Below are positions 10,074 through 22,388 of a stretch of DNA of 64,000 bases, piece after piece. Source of the DNA: Chrysaora quinquecirrha (taxonomy: Eukaryota; Cnidaria; Scyphozoa; Semaeostomeae; Pelagiidae); assembly GCA_014526335.1 (NCBI GenBank), contig JACTAT010000040.1, positions 4,669,669 to 4,733,668 of the forward strand. Direction: 5' to 3'. Under the pieces are notes generated by a model, which searched no databases, was not told where the DNA came from, and worked only from the letters and a program-made list of their open reading frames with translations. The translations under genes were made by a program, and so were the position numbers. How positions within the stretch are numbered: position 1 is the first letter of the stretch; each line of letters begins with the position of its first letter.

Positions 10074-13000
10074 ATGGGTAGACCAAGGAAACGAGCTATC
10101 CAAATTGACAACGACCGATTGCAAGCAATAGTGTCCAGATTCTTAAGAGATGGTAAAGTAATATCGAGAAAGAATGATTGGAGGGACATTGCAAAAGAAT
10201 ACTTCGGATTTAACACGAAGGTGGCAAGCAAGTCCGTGAGTTTTTTATATAATTATTACAGGAAAAACATAGCTGCAGATAATGAGGGGCAGCTATTTGG
10301 TAAAAGCGACATAGATGATGAATTGAAGTCAAGGGATGATGAAGTTCAGGAGCACGAAAAGGAGTCAAAAGATTCTGTTGGAATTGATAAATGCTGTTCC
10401 GATGATGTCGATAAAAATGAATGGGAGGATGAGGAAGACAGCCTGAGGTTTTGGCTTGCGCCATCTCCAGATGAGGTACATGTAATAGAAGATGATGATG
10501 ATGATGCTGCAGCTATGAACAATGTTCAAACACAGGAAAAACTATCAGAAGAATCGAAAGTTGAGGAGGACACTCCCAAGCTCAAAAACGATTCAACAAA
10601 TCAGCGTGCAACGACTTCAGACAACCACATTGTGCACAAGGATTCCCTTGGTGATTCGGTTGGTAATATTCTTTTAGAAGATGAGAGTGAACCTCTACAA
10701 CGTGAATATGCTGACAGCCAATCGCCAGTTTCTTTAGACAGGGAAAGCGTGGCAGATAGCTTGGAATGTTTTTCTTTTCAACCTATCAGTCCCATGAGGT
10801 CATTAAGTCCATGTAGCTTAAACGAAAGTGTAGAAAACGTGGCATCCAAGCATGTCACATACACCTTTCCTGCTACCGACGTCGAAGAAAGTGACATTGT
10901 ATCACAAATTCCACCAAAAAGAGCCAGAATTAATGAAGTTTCTCAGGACTTTTCTCAAGACAATAGAATGGTGGCTGACTCTGTTGATCAAATCGGTAGC
11001 CGTATAGCTAGAATCATCACAAATGTCGCGCGACAGAGCTCTGTCCGAACTGGATCTGACGCAGATCAAATCGTCGATAGCATCATTACCAACATGTTGA
11101 CCTCAGCAATATCTATTCCATCAAACTCGACGATTGAAAAGGCCCAAGAAATATCCATATCCACACCAAGAAACGATATGAATATAAGTGAAGCTAGTCT
11201 TGTAAAAAAGGTTGACAGTTCAAGAACAACGCGTTTGGCGACGGCTGTCTCTGGAGCAGACCGTGATGTTCAAGATTCTCCTCATCCAGTACGTCTATTG
11301 ACGGATGTCATAACGCCCGAAAAAAAGGCTACGCCAATGTTGAAGGGAAAGGAATTAAAGATTGCCCTACCGTCCTCTTGGCATGAAATCCCCGTAACGC
11401 AAACGAAGTCCGGACGTCGTCTTGGGGCTGGATGGACCGACCTATTTGCTGATGTCCTGGCAACGAATAATAAAGGCTGCTGTTGGGTTTTTAAAAAGAA
11501 TTATATCACCGTGGAGTCATCTCGCAAACAGAATTATCCTTATTGGCAAGGAACAGCAATATGCAAAATGAGTGGCTGTGGTGTGTTAGTGGATTTGAAG
11601 ATCAAGAATCGCGAAGATCATTATGTCACTGTAAAATATAACGAAAATCCAAAACATGATGGCGCACAGATTGCCAGCAGGAAGATAACTGGGGATGCCA
11701 GAAAAGCTCTAGCTAAGAAATTTGTGGACAACCCTAATCTTAAACCAGGTCAAGAATATGCCAGAGGAATAGGAAAAATCAGCCAAGAACAGTATGCCAG
11801 CGGGAATCGGACGAATATTGGTTCATCTGTCAACGCCATGCGCATAATCTCATCACGGGCGAAGAAAGGACAGACTTCAATCGATGGACTGGAAGTTACG
11901 ATTTCCGAGCTGCGAAAGGAAATTAGAGCTCTGGACTATGAAAGAGCAAAGGAAAATTTACGCATACATCAGAGATCGTTCTTTGGTTTTATCCAAGAAT
12001 CTTCTGTTAATGAAGATCTTCTCAGAATAATACTACTTGAAGAAGACATGACACGTCTTTATCATAAGGTTGCAACGTGCAGCATACTGTATGTGGATGC
12101 AACAGGCGGGCTTTTTCAAAAAATAAAGAATGCTGGTAGAGTTCTTTATTACGTGATGGTTATTGGTCATCCTTTCAGTGAATGCGTTCCTTTACCAATT
12201 GTAGAGATGATTACAAATCAGCATACATCAGATTCAATTCGAAAGATGTTTCAAGTGCTGCGCGAGAAAGAAAGATTTATATATAAAAGGTCTGCCAATG
12301 TCATTCCATTAGCATTGATGTCTGATTTCTCAATGGCCATAATAACTGCAGCAATTGAAGAATACAATCGCGAAAGCTACCACGAGTATTTAGAAAGAAC
12401 TTTCAGAATTATGAGGGGCAAAGCAAAAGTAGCTGAAATAGAAAGACTGTTTGTTTTTGTTTGCACAGCACATATAATGAAGAACATCAAGAAGCATGCA
12501 GCAGTTGGTAGAGGGGATGAATCACAAAGCAGTAAGCAGCACTTTGCCATGCGCTTCTTTGGGCGTCTTCTGAACTGTAGAACTTTAAAAGAAGCAACTG
12601 CCATTGCCAAAGCAGGCTACATCGTTTTTAAATCAAGATTCGTCACAGAGGAAGTGTCTTCGAATTTGAAAAGTCTTGAAGACGCTATCAATGATTTCTC
12701 GAAAGAGGTTCAGTCGTCAATTGAAGAAAGTGAATCTTTGCTGGATGTTGATCCGGAAACACAAGTCTTTAACGGAGACGAAAAGGAACTTCTTCTTGCA
12801 AAAGATACTTCCATCACAACATATTGGAAAGACCAACTATCTCCGCTAGATCCAAGTTTGACGCCAAAAAAAAATAACCTACCACTTAACAAGTACTACA
12901 ATGAAAGTTTCCTAGAATACTGTGTTTCCTTTCTTCTCCCCTCTATTGGTCTTTGGAGTAAGATATTAACCGGAAAATTCAAAAAATTCAACAAGGAATT

Positions 13001-16000
13001 GTACAAAGGCATAGCGATTGAAAGAACATCTTCCACAACCGGTCACGTAGAAAGATACTTTGGTATCCTCAAGCAAGAGAAAACAAGACCTGGCTTGAAT
13101 TCTTTCATAAAGAACATCTGGGGTGGCAGATTGGGAAGCAAACGTCTGTTCTGCGATGGGCTTACCAAGGGAATAAGCAAAAAACATACCGAAAGAAGTA
13201 AAATACAAAAAGTCTTCTTGAAAAACATGAAACTTCTACAAGCGACCAAAGAACAAGACCAAAGCGAGTCGGAGGAAGATTCTTCTGACTGTGAAGGTGT
13301 TAGCATGCCTGAAGAAAGCTGGAGTAAGCCGTCTACTCCGCAAGCCATGCCACAGAAAACGCGGATTGGTAAGTACCAAAAGCCACCGAAGCAACCCATC
13401 CATTTCGACCCTGTAGAAAGGAATTCCTCAAAGGCTGCGACTGGAATCAGTAACGCCGATGCAGTTGACTCCTCGACGCCACTGCCGTCAAATTACACAA
13501 GTGAAAAGGCCACTTATAGCTCTGGGGCATTCAAAAAATTCAAAAAGGCCATGTGGCCGGAAATTGTGATGAAGATGCCATCCTCCTTCAAAGTTTGTAA
13601 TGAGAAGATAAGGAATATGTGGAGCTCCATGGATGAAACAGAGAAATCAATATATGAAAATAACAAGAATGAAAACTGTATCTGTGGGGACAATAGTAAA
13701 GCTCAGAGTTGGGTTGAATGTGACATTTGTGACCGTTGGAACCACACCAAGTGTCTTGGGATAAGCGAGGTGATGGCCCACGAGATGCCATTTATGCATT
13801 GCAATGAATGCATCCAAGGAATCTTTCGTGCTAGTGCAAATTACCTTTCCTATTCAATTTTAGCAGGTAATCTGTGTGAAGAAAGTATTGGAGACATATT
13901 AGCAGAATTGAAGTCAAAGAGCAAAGATCTGAGAAATGATATTTGCAAACAAGATTATCCGTTCTTGAATGAAGTATATATCCCATATGAGGGTAATCAC
14001 ACTAGAGGAATAGGGAATACCTTTAGCAATTGCTGGCTGAACACAACGCTTCAAGTCTTGTGTGGATCATATCTCTCTGTACTTATGCCTGCAGATGATG
14101 ATAAAGCAAGCAACAGTCTCGCGCATCTTCTTGCAGTTGTCAGCAAAGAACTGAGAATGCAAAAAATGTCACCAGTTGGTGTTGGAAAGCTGATTAAAGA
14201 TATATCGCACCTTCTTCTAGTGGATCCAGACAAAAATGAGCACGTTGATGTTGGAGATGCTTTCAGAAGAGTGCTAGGACAGTTGGAACATGAAAAGGCA
14301 TATGAAGCAGACGAGCCAGCAATGAGCTTTAAAATCGCAAATTTCTTTTATTGTGGAAAGTGCAAAAACGTCAGTGGCGAAGTTAATGTAGAGCATACGT
14401 ATGTGACTCAGGTTTTGGAAATAACAGATGATGAAAACAGGTTATCTTCCTTCAGCGTCACTGATCTGCTTTGGAATTCAATGGTATGCTCTTACGAATA
14501 TTCTCCGGACAAACTTTGCCAGCATTGCCATGTGGCTGCATCAGACAGCAGACTAATGAATGCGAAATTCTTCCTGACAGCGCCAGATGTCCTTCCACTC
14601 TGTTTCCAGCGAGTGCAAACGACGAGCTCCATGTCTATAAAGTCGAGAATCAGGCTTGATCCCACTTTAGATCTTGCAAGGCTCACTGGTGGAACAAACT
14701 CCGAGAGCAGCATCAACTATAAAATATATGCATGGGTTTTGTGGACTGGAAGGAAAGTTACTTCTGGCCATTATACCGCATATATTCGCAACGGAGAACA
14801 AACAGTCCTGGAAATAGACGACGAAAGAATCAAGGAGAAAGGATTGCTCAGCATGATCAATGACAAAAGAATACAATCAGGTGTAAAGATGGCCATCTAC
14901 GTCCGTGAGCAATGCACCCTTGAAGATAAACTAGACCGCAGTAAACTGAATCTAACACTAGAGTCCTTGTATGATATGGAGAACATCCTGAAGGGAAACT
15001 ACTGCGGACCAACAGGACTAGTTGATCGACAAGACCTTCTTCGTGCCACCCTTGGAGAGAATCTGAATGGTCAAATTATAGATGCCTTTTTCAGCAGAAT
15101 GACCTCGATTACATCAAAGAAGATTACTTGTTTCAGCTCATACCTCTATCCAGAGCTAATGCAACAGAACACAGATAGAAACATCGTCAAAAATGCACTG
15201 AACAGCAACAATCTGATGGAAAATGATGTTATAATCATCCCAGTTCATATAGCAGGAGGTGTGGGTCACTATTCTGTGATAGCAATATATCCCAAAATAT
15301 CACTTGTTATCTATGCAGATTCGCTCCATCCTGGCCTCAATCAGCAAACACACAGAATTTTTGTGGTTATTCTTTCATTTATCAAGTCCTTCTATCCAGG
15401 CATCAAACTCAGCAGCTTCTTCCAAAGATGGACACTAGTCGTTACCGATGACATAGAACGACAGATCGACAATGTAAACTGTGGTGTCTATTGCTGCTTG
15501 AATGGCTACCGATGCATCGAGCAAGAAAGATCTTTTATGGCAACAGATTCTATCAGTATGAAAAAACTGCGTTACTGGGTCTGCACCCATGCAAGAATGA
15601 GCTCACGAGTTCCCGTAGAAAGACCAAGGCCGATAGGAACAAGAAGTTTTGAAATGATAGACGATGGCATCTTCGATATCCAGATTCACCGAAAAATGCC
15701 AAATGAATATTTACTTCTAAAATGCGGCAGGCCTCGCCTGCAAGAGGTAATGAATGAGGACATTTTCACACAGGTCAAAAGAATTTATAACCTCAATGTC
15801 GGCTACCCAGATGACAGTTCAGATAGCGAAATAGAATCAGTGACATTGGAGGAAGGATTTTCAGCTACAATTAAGAAGACGGACGAAGTAGACATGTCAC
15901 TACTTTCGCAATGCATTGAGACGATAAATGGGGTAGACTCATTTTCAGACATGGCGACGGCAGAAAAGCTTGACTCCGACAGGCTACGAGCGCTCGTTAC

Positions 16001-18049
16001 TCTTGACAGGCAAACGTATTCCTATTTATCAGACGAAGAAATGGGACAATTAACTGCTGTAATGGAAAAACTTGAGGTGTCGAATCTCTTCCTTAACAAG
16101 GCTTGGCAAATGAAAGGAAAGTGGCTTGAAAGCAACGACATGATGCAAAAGACCTGTAGACTTGGTGGCAGTATTGTACACAAAATACTCATTCCTGAGC
16201 TATTCTCAATGTATGTGGCAAGGAAATACAATTTAAGCAGGCGAAATCTGATCAAAGAGCTTACAGGAGGACAACAAGGACAGCTACGATACCATTCCTA
16301 CTTGAAGCTGAAAGTACGTTGAACTTTTTTTGGCCTGGAATGTATTTGTATACCGTATTAGACATGACGATCACCACTTATCATGACAAGCCTTTGATAT
16401 TTAGTTGGGCAACGTTTCGGGAGAGATCCGTCTCCCATCATCGGGCAATGAGAAATGTGGTTTCTTTCCTTTTTATTGCTAAGGTCGGATAGGAAATTCA
16501 ACAGGAATTTTCTTATGTTAGAATGCTATACTTTTATTTTTTCAGGAAGCATCATTGTTCAAGAGCTCTGTGACTGAGGATGACACTTTTCCATTTTATT
16601 CTGGTAATTGGCATAGTTTGAAAATTTGTTTTTTAACGTCTTTGCAATATGGTATTCCCGTGGGCTTTTTTTGTTCGTTACGTATGCCACATCATGATGA
16701 ACTATCATTCTCGTTTCTAGTTGTTCAAGGCAGCCTTGCAGAAGCAAACAACGGAGTTGTTGTTCGCTCAATAGACCAGTATATGAATGATATTGACGAG
16801 GTAAATTCAGTTCACATTATCTTGCTGCCATTTCCCTATAGTGATTTCTAATGTGAGGCTATGCAGAGCGTGTTGTAGCTACATTACAACCTTGCAGAAT
16901 TTTTCCATGCCCAGCCCCATGAACTCAAAGGCAGTGTTGTAGCCTTGAACTGTTCTCACTTTTCGAGTCAAAGGAAAGGTCCTCAATTTGTGTTGAAGGA
17001 AGCAGGTATGTGCAACCACTATAATCTCCGACACATAATCCATGATTTTTTTATACTCTGAAAGAAAAATAACTATTTCCCTTTTAATTGCATTCAAAAA
17101 ATTATCTGGATATAGAAGTATTCCTTACGTCAGTTCCATTCCTCTCCCAACTCAGTGCAGCACTCAGTTGAATAATAGTGACAGTGAAGATAACTATGCT
17201 CTATTCGTTTTCATTTAAAATAGAATGGCCCTTGGCTTGCCAGAGAAGAGATTCTAAGACACAGCGCTGCTGAAGGAGTCGAACGACTAGAACCTGGCGA
17301 GATTGTTATTGTCCAAACAGACAATAGATTCTGCTGGAATGTAGTATTTCTTGTTGGTATGATTACTTTTCTTCCTCTTCTTTTGCCCCGCCCCCTTATT
17401 TATCGTAAAGTTTCTGTGAGTAAATGAGATATAGCGACAAATTTTTGTTATACGAACAATCTTTATAAGAAACACCAGACTGAAATTGGGGTCAAACTTT
17501 CTGCTATCTCCGAAACTATTTCAGATATGCACAAGCAAAGTTCACCAGCGTACAGCCCTTGCATGGAAACGCATTTCAAACGTGTTTTCGAGAAGGGTAG
17601 GGGGGCAAATTAGTTAAAAATCTCTTCAAGAATAAGAAACCGCCAAGTGTTGTTATAGAAAATGTATACTTGAAGAAAGTTAAATTTACCGCTGAAGCTC
17701 AGGCTACGCAATCCACAATATTTACCATAAATTAATAATATATTTTCCAGAGCCGATCTTCGACAGATATACTCCCCGAAAGTCAATAAATCTCTTGAAA
17801 AAAGGCATAAAGTCTACTCTTGAAATGGCAGAAGTGGCGAATTTACGTTCAGTAGCCATCAATGCAACATCACCGAGAATAAGCAAATGGCCACCTAACT
17901 GGTCATTTAAAATAAAGCTTCAAGCAGTGCAAGAGTTTTATATTAATCGCGCAACCAAGTCATCAAGATCAGTAGACATAATAGAATTCTTCAGCGAAGA
18001 TGCAAGTTTTTTGCAATATATCATTGAGAGATGTACACAGGACGAATGA
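10074..18049 (+). CDS. Giant MULE-like transposase with PHD, USP and Ulp1 domains
   Basis: Five exons with matching phases: 10074-16313, 16546-16603, 16721-16800, 17224-17356 and 17751-18049, about 2269 residues. Approximate order: a basic N-terminus; an acidic, Ser-rich linker; a Cys/His FLYWCH/GCM-like zinc finger around 470-530; a MULE-type catalytic core with D675 (LYVDATGG), D751 (LMSDFSMA), C797-x2-H800 (CTAH) and E993 (GHVERYFGILK); an HMG-like Lys/Trp segment around 1150-1200; a PHD finger 1202-1246 (CICGDN...CDICDRWNH); a USP-type domain with C1320 (GNTFSNCWLNTTLQ) and H1566 (SGHYTAYIR); and a Ulp1/SENP-type domain with H1732, D1749, Q1797 and C1803 (NVNCGVYCC). No frame is broken. 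The role is presumably DNA transposition; the protease activities are predicted from motifs only. A coding exon upstream of 10074 is possible because an acceptor lies seven bases before the ATG. Confidence 0.88.
10074..18049 (+). mobile_element. Mutator-like (MULE-type) DNA transposon, boundaries unresolved
   Basis: The catalytic signature (VDATGG...SDFSMA...CTAH...VERYF) belongs to the broad MULE-like DDE group. I searched by eye for inverted ends between about 9050 and 10070 and between 18050 and 22380 and found none I trust, so only the gene span is given. The 188-bp satellite starts about 175 bases after the stop codon and might be part of the element or a later invasion. Confidence 0.7.
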
Positions 18050-18223
18050 AACATGTCTATTTAATCGTGTATATATCACACAATCAGTTGGAATTCGCAC
18101 CATCAGTCAGTTAGTTTGCTTGTTAGAATCAGAGAGCAACAGTTTCAGCGTTTTTGACATTCATTTATTAGTTACATTCTATATGTGTTTTGTTCATTAA
18201 GATTTTGTTGTTCATTAAGATGA

Positions 18224-21200
18224 TAGATTCCAGACGTTCCCACGAGGCCTTTGACCTAATGCCCGTTTTCCTGAATAGCCCCCCGGACATAAAAATTTGC
18301 AAAAATCTTCAAAAAATAGAGCATGGTCATATCTATGGGCAAACTTGATTATTTTTATGAATACTGTTGTTATTTCGTTGTATTCGCGTTATCTTTAAAG
18401 TCACGTGATGACCGATCTCCGACGTTCGTACAAGGCACTTGACCTAATGCCCGTTTTCCTGAATAGCCCCCCTGAGATAAAAATTTGCAAAAATATTTAA
18501 AAAATAGAGCATAGTCATATCTATGGGCAAACTTGATTATTTTTATGAATACTGTTGTTATTTCGTTGTATTTGCCTTATCTTTGACGTCACTTGATGAC
18601 CGATCTCCGACGTTCCCACGAGGCCTTTGACCTAATGCCCGTTTTCCTGACTAGCCCCCCGGAGATAAAAATTTGCAAAAATCTTTAAAAAATAGAACAT
18701 GGTCATATCTATGGGCAAACTTGATTATTTTTATGAATACTGTTGTTATTTCGTTGTATTTGCCTTATCTTTGACGTCACTTGATGACCGATCTCCGACG
18801 TTCGTACAAGGCCCTTGACCTAATGCCCGTTTTCCTGAATAGCCCCCCGGAGATAAAAATTTGCAAAAATATTTAAAAAATAGAGCATGGTCATATCTAT
18901 GGGCAAACTTGATTATTTTTATGAATACTGTTGTTATTTCGTTGTATTTGCCTTATCTTTGACGTCACTTGATGACCGATCTCCGACGTTCGTACAAGGC
19001 CCTTGACCTAATGCCCGTTTTCCTGACTAGCCCCCCGGAGATAAAAATTTGCAAAAATCTTTAAAAAATAGAACATGGTCATATCGATGGGCAAACTTGA
19101 TTATTTTTATGAATACTGTTGTTATTTCGTTGTATTTGCCTTATCTTTGACGTCACTTGATGACCGATCTCCGACGTTCGTACAAGGCCCTTGACCTAAT
19201 GCCCGTTTTCCTGACTAGCCCCCCGGAGATAAAAATTTGCAAAAATCTTTAAAAAATAGAACATGGTCATATCTATGGGCAAACTTGATTATTTTTATGA
19301 ATACTGTTGTTATTTCGTTGTATTTGCCTTATCTTTGACGTCACTTGATGACCGATCTCCGACGTTCGTACAAGGCCCTTGACCTAATGCCCGTTTTCCT
19401 GACTAGCCCCCGGAGATAAAATTTGCAAAAATCTTTAAAAATAGAACATGGTCATATCTATGGGCAAACTTGATTATTTTATGAATACTGTTGTTATTTC
19501 GTTGTATTTGCCTTATCTTTGACGTCACTTGATGACCGATCTCCGACGTTCGTACAAGGCCCTTGACCTAATGCCCGTTTTCCTGACTAGCCCCCCGGAG
19601 ATAAAAATTTGCAAAAATCTTTAAAAAATAGAACATGGTCATATCTATGGGCAAACTTGATTATTTTTATGAATACTGTTGTTATTTCGTTGTATTTGCC
19701 TTATCTTTGACGTCACTTGATGACCGATCTCCGACGTTCGTACAAGGCCCTTGACCTAATGCCCGTTTTCCTGAATAGCCCCCCGGAGATAAAAATTTGC
19801 AAAAATCTTTAAAAAATAGAACATGGTCATATCGATGGGCAAACTTGATTATTTTTATGAATACTGTTGATATTTCGTTGTATTTGCCTTATCTTTGACG
19901 TCACTTGATGACCGATCTCCGACGTTCCCACGAGGCCTTTGACCTAATGCCCGTTTTCCTGACTAGCCCCCCGGAGATAAAATTTGCAAAAATCTTTAAA
20001 AATAGAACATGGTCATATCGATGGGCAAACTTGATTATTTTATGAATACTGTTGTTATTTCGTTGTATTTGCCTTATCTTTGACGTCACTTGATGACCGA
20101 TCTCCGACGTTCGTACAAGGCCCTTGACCTAATGCCCGTTTTCCTGACTAGCCCACCGGAGATAAAAATTTGCAAAAATCTTTAAAAAATAGAACATGGT
20201 CATATCTATGGGCAAACTTGATTATTTTTATGAATACTGTTGTTATTTCGTTGTATTTGCCTTATCTTTGACGTCACTTGATGACCGATCTCCGACGTTC
20301 GTACAAGGCCCTTGACCTAATGCCCGTTTTCCTGACTAGCCCCCCGGAGATAAAAATTTGCAAAAATCTTTCAAAAATAGAACATGGTCATATCTATGGG
20401 CAAACTTGATTATTTTTATGAATACTGTTGATATTTCGTTGTATTTGCCTTATCTTTGACGTCACTTGATGACCGATCTCCGACGTTCGTACAAGGCCCT
20501 TGACCTAATGCCCGTTTTCCTGAATAGCCCCCCGGAGATAAAAATTTGCAAAAATCTTCAAAAAATAGAGCATGGTCATATCTATGGGCAAACTTGATTA
20601 TTTTTATGAATACTGTTGTTATTTCGTTGTATTTGCCTTATCTTTGACGTCACTTGATGACCGATCTCCGACGTTCGTACAAGGCCCTTGACCTAATGCC
20701 CGTTTTCCTGACTAGCCCCCCGGAGATAAAAATTTGCAAAAATCTTTCAAAAATAGAACATGGTCATATCTATGGGCAAACTTGATTATTTTTATGAATA
20801 CTGTTGATATTTCGTTGTATTTGCCTTATCTTTGACGTCACTTGATGACCGATCTCCGACGTTCGTACAAGGCCCTTGACCTAATGCCCGTTTTCCTGAA
20901 TAGCCCCCCGGAGATAAAAATTTGCAAAAATCTTCAAAAAATAGAGCATGGTCATGGCTATGGGCAAACTTGATTATTTTTATGAATACTGTTGTTATTT
21001 CGTTGTATTCGCGTTATCTTTAAAGTCACGTGATGACCGATCTCCGACGTTCGTACAAGGCACTTGACCTAATGCCCGTTTTCCTGAATAGCCCCCCGGA
21101 GATAAAAATTTGCAAAAATATTTAAAAAATAGAGCATAGTCATATCTATGGGCAAACTTGATTATTTTTATGAATACTGTTGTTATTTCGTTGTATTTGC

Positions 21201-21728
21201 CTTATCTTTGACGTCACTTGATGACCGATCTCCGACGTTCGTACAAGGCCCTTGACCTAATGCCCGTTTTCCTGAATAGCCCCCCGGAGATAAAAATTTG
21301 CAAAAATCTTTAAAAAATAGAACATGGTCATATCGATGGGCAAACTTGATTATTTTTATGAATACTGTTGATATTTCGTTGTATTTGCCTTATCTTTGAC
21401 GTCACTTGATGACCGATCTCCGACGTTCCCACGAGGCCTTTGACCTAATGCCCGTTTTCCTGACTAGCCCCCCGGAGATAAAAATTTGCAAAAATCTTTA
21501 AAAAATAGAACATGGTCATATCGATGGGCAAACTTGATTATTTTTATGAATACTGTTGTTATTTCGTTGTATTTGCCTTATCTTTGACGTCACTTGATGA
21601 CCGATCTCCGACGTTCGTACAAGGCCCTTGACCTAATGCCCGTTTTCCTGACTAGCCCACCGGAGATAAAAATTTGCAAAAATCTTTAAAAAATAGAGCA
21701 TAGTCATTTCTATGGGCAAACTTGATTA
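18224..21728 (+). repeat. 188-bp satellite, about 18.6 units
   Basis: Head-to-tail array; for example ACCGATCTCCGACG starts at 18411, 18599, 18787 and 18975, a 188-base step. Most units contain the palindrome TGACGTCA. Variants recur: CCCACGAGGCCTTTG versus CGTACAAGGCCCTTG, and TGAATAG versus TGACTAG. A rare AAAGTCACGTGATG form is present near 18400 and again near 21020, about 14 units apart, which indicates duplication of multi-unit blocks. The array ends inside a unit at about 21728. There are no real genes; open frames here are artefacts. Confidence 0.95.
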
Positions 21729-22388
21729 TTATTAACTTTTTCGCTATAATTTGAATGTTATTCAAGAAAGATGTGTCTTTTTTGACCATTGTTCTGAATC
21801 TGAATGTTGTTCGGAAAGTGAATGTGAATCTTGTTCCAACGACACATAAGTCTTGATGTTTGGGTGTTGTGGGAAAAGAGAAAAATTGCATGTTGTTGTT
21901 GTTTGTTGTCTTACGTCTCAAGCCTCGTCATCAATTAGAGGATGTTAGGGGTGTTTGAAATTCAGGGGGACGCAATGAATCTACTTAAGAATAATGAAAT
22001 CAATACTTTTAAAAATATACAATTACTTTATTTTTCATGAATTGAAACAAAAATCTCTAGAGAAACTGCCAATCTAAAGAGAGACTCTGAACTTCTTGTA
22101 ATTTATTGGTGTTTTGTTTTAAGAAATTCTCAAAATTTTGAATAAATTTTACTCTATCTTACCCCCGGCGAAATTTTGACATAATTTGGCGCTAGAAATC
22201 GAATCATTAACGACGTTCACCGGCCTAAAGCCAGCCACACGCCGCAGAGTGTGTTGTGTTTTGATGCTTGAATTTGGTTTGATTTCGAAAACCAGTTGAT
22301 TTTAGTGACAAAATCTGTTTATTGATTATATTATCAGTAATATATTCTAGGATTCAATTAATTCTAAATTGGCTGGATCTGTTTAAAA
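21729..22388. other. Intergenic sequence before the PRR11-like gene
   Basis: After the last satellite unit the sequence becomes unique, with TTGTTGTTG-rich stretches near 21890. No gene is recognisable. The final 150 bases should contain the promoter of the gene starting at 22389, but I see no definite motif. Confidence 0.4.
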
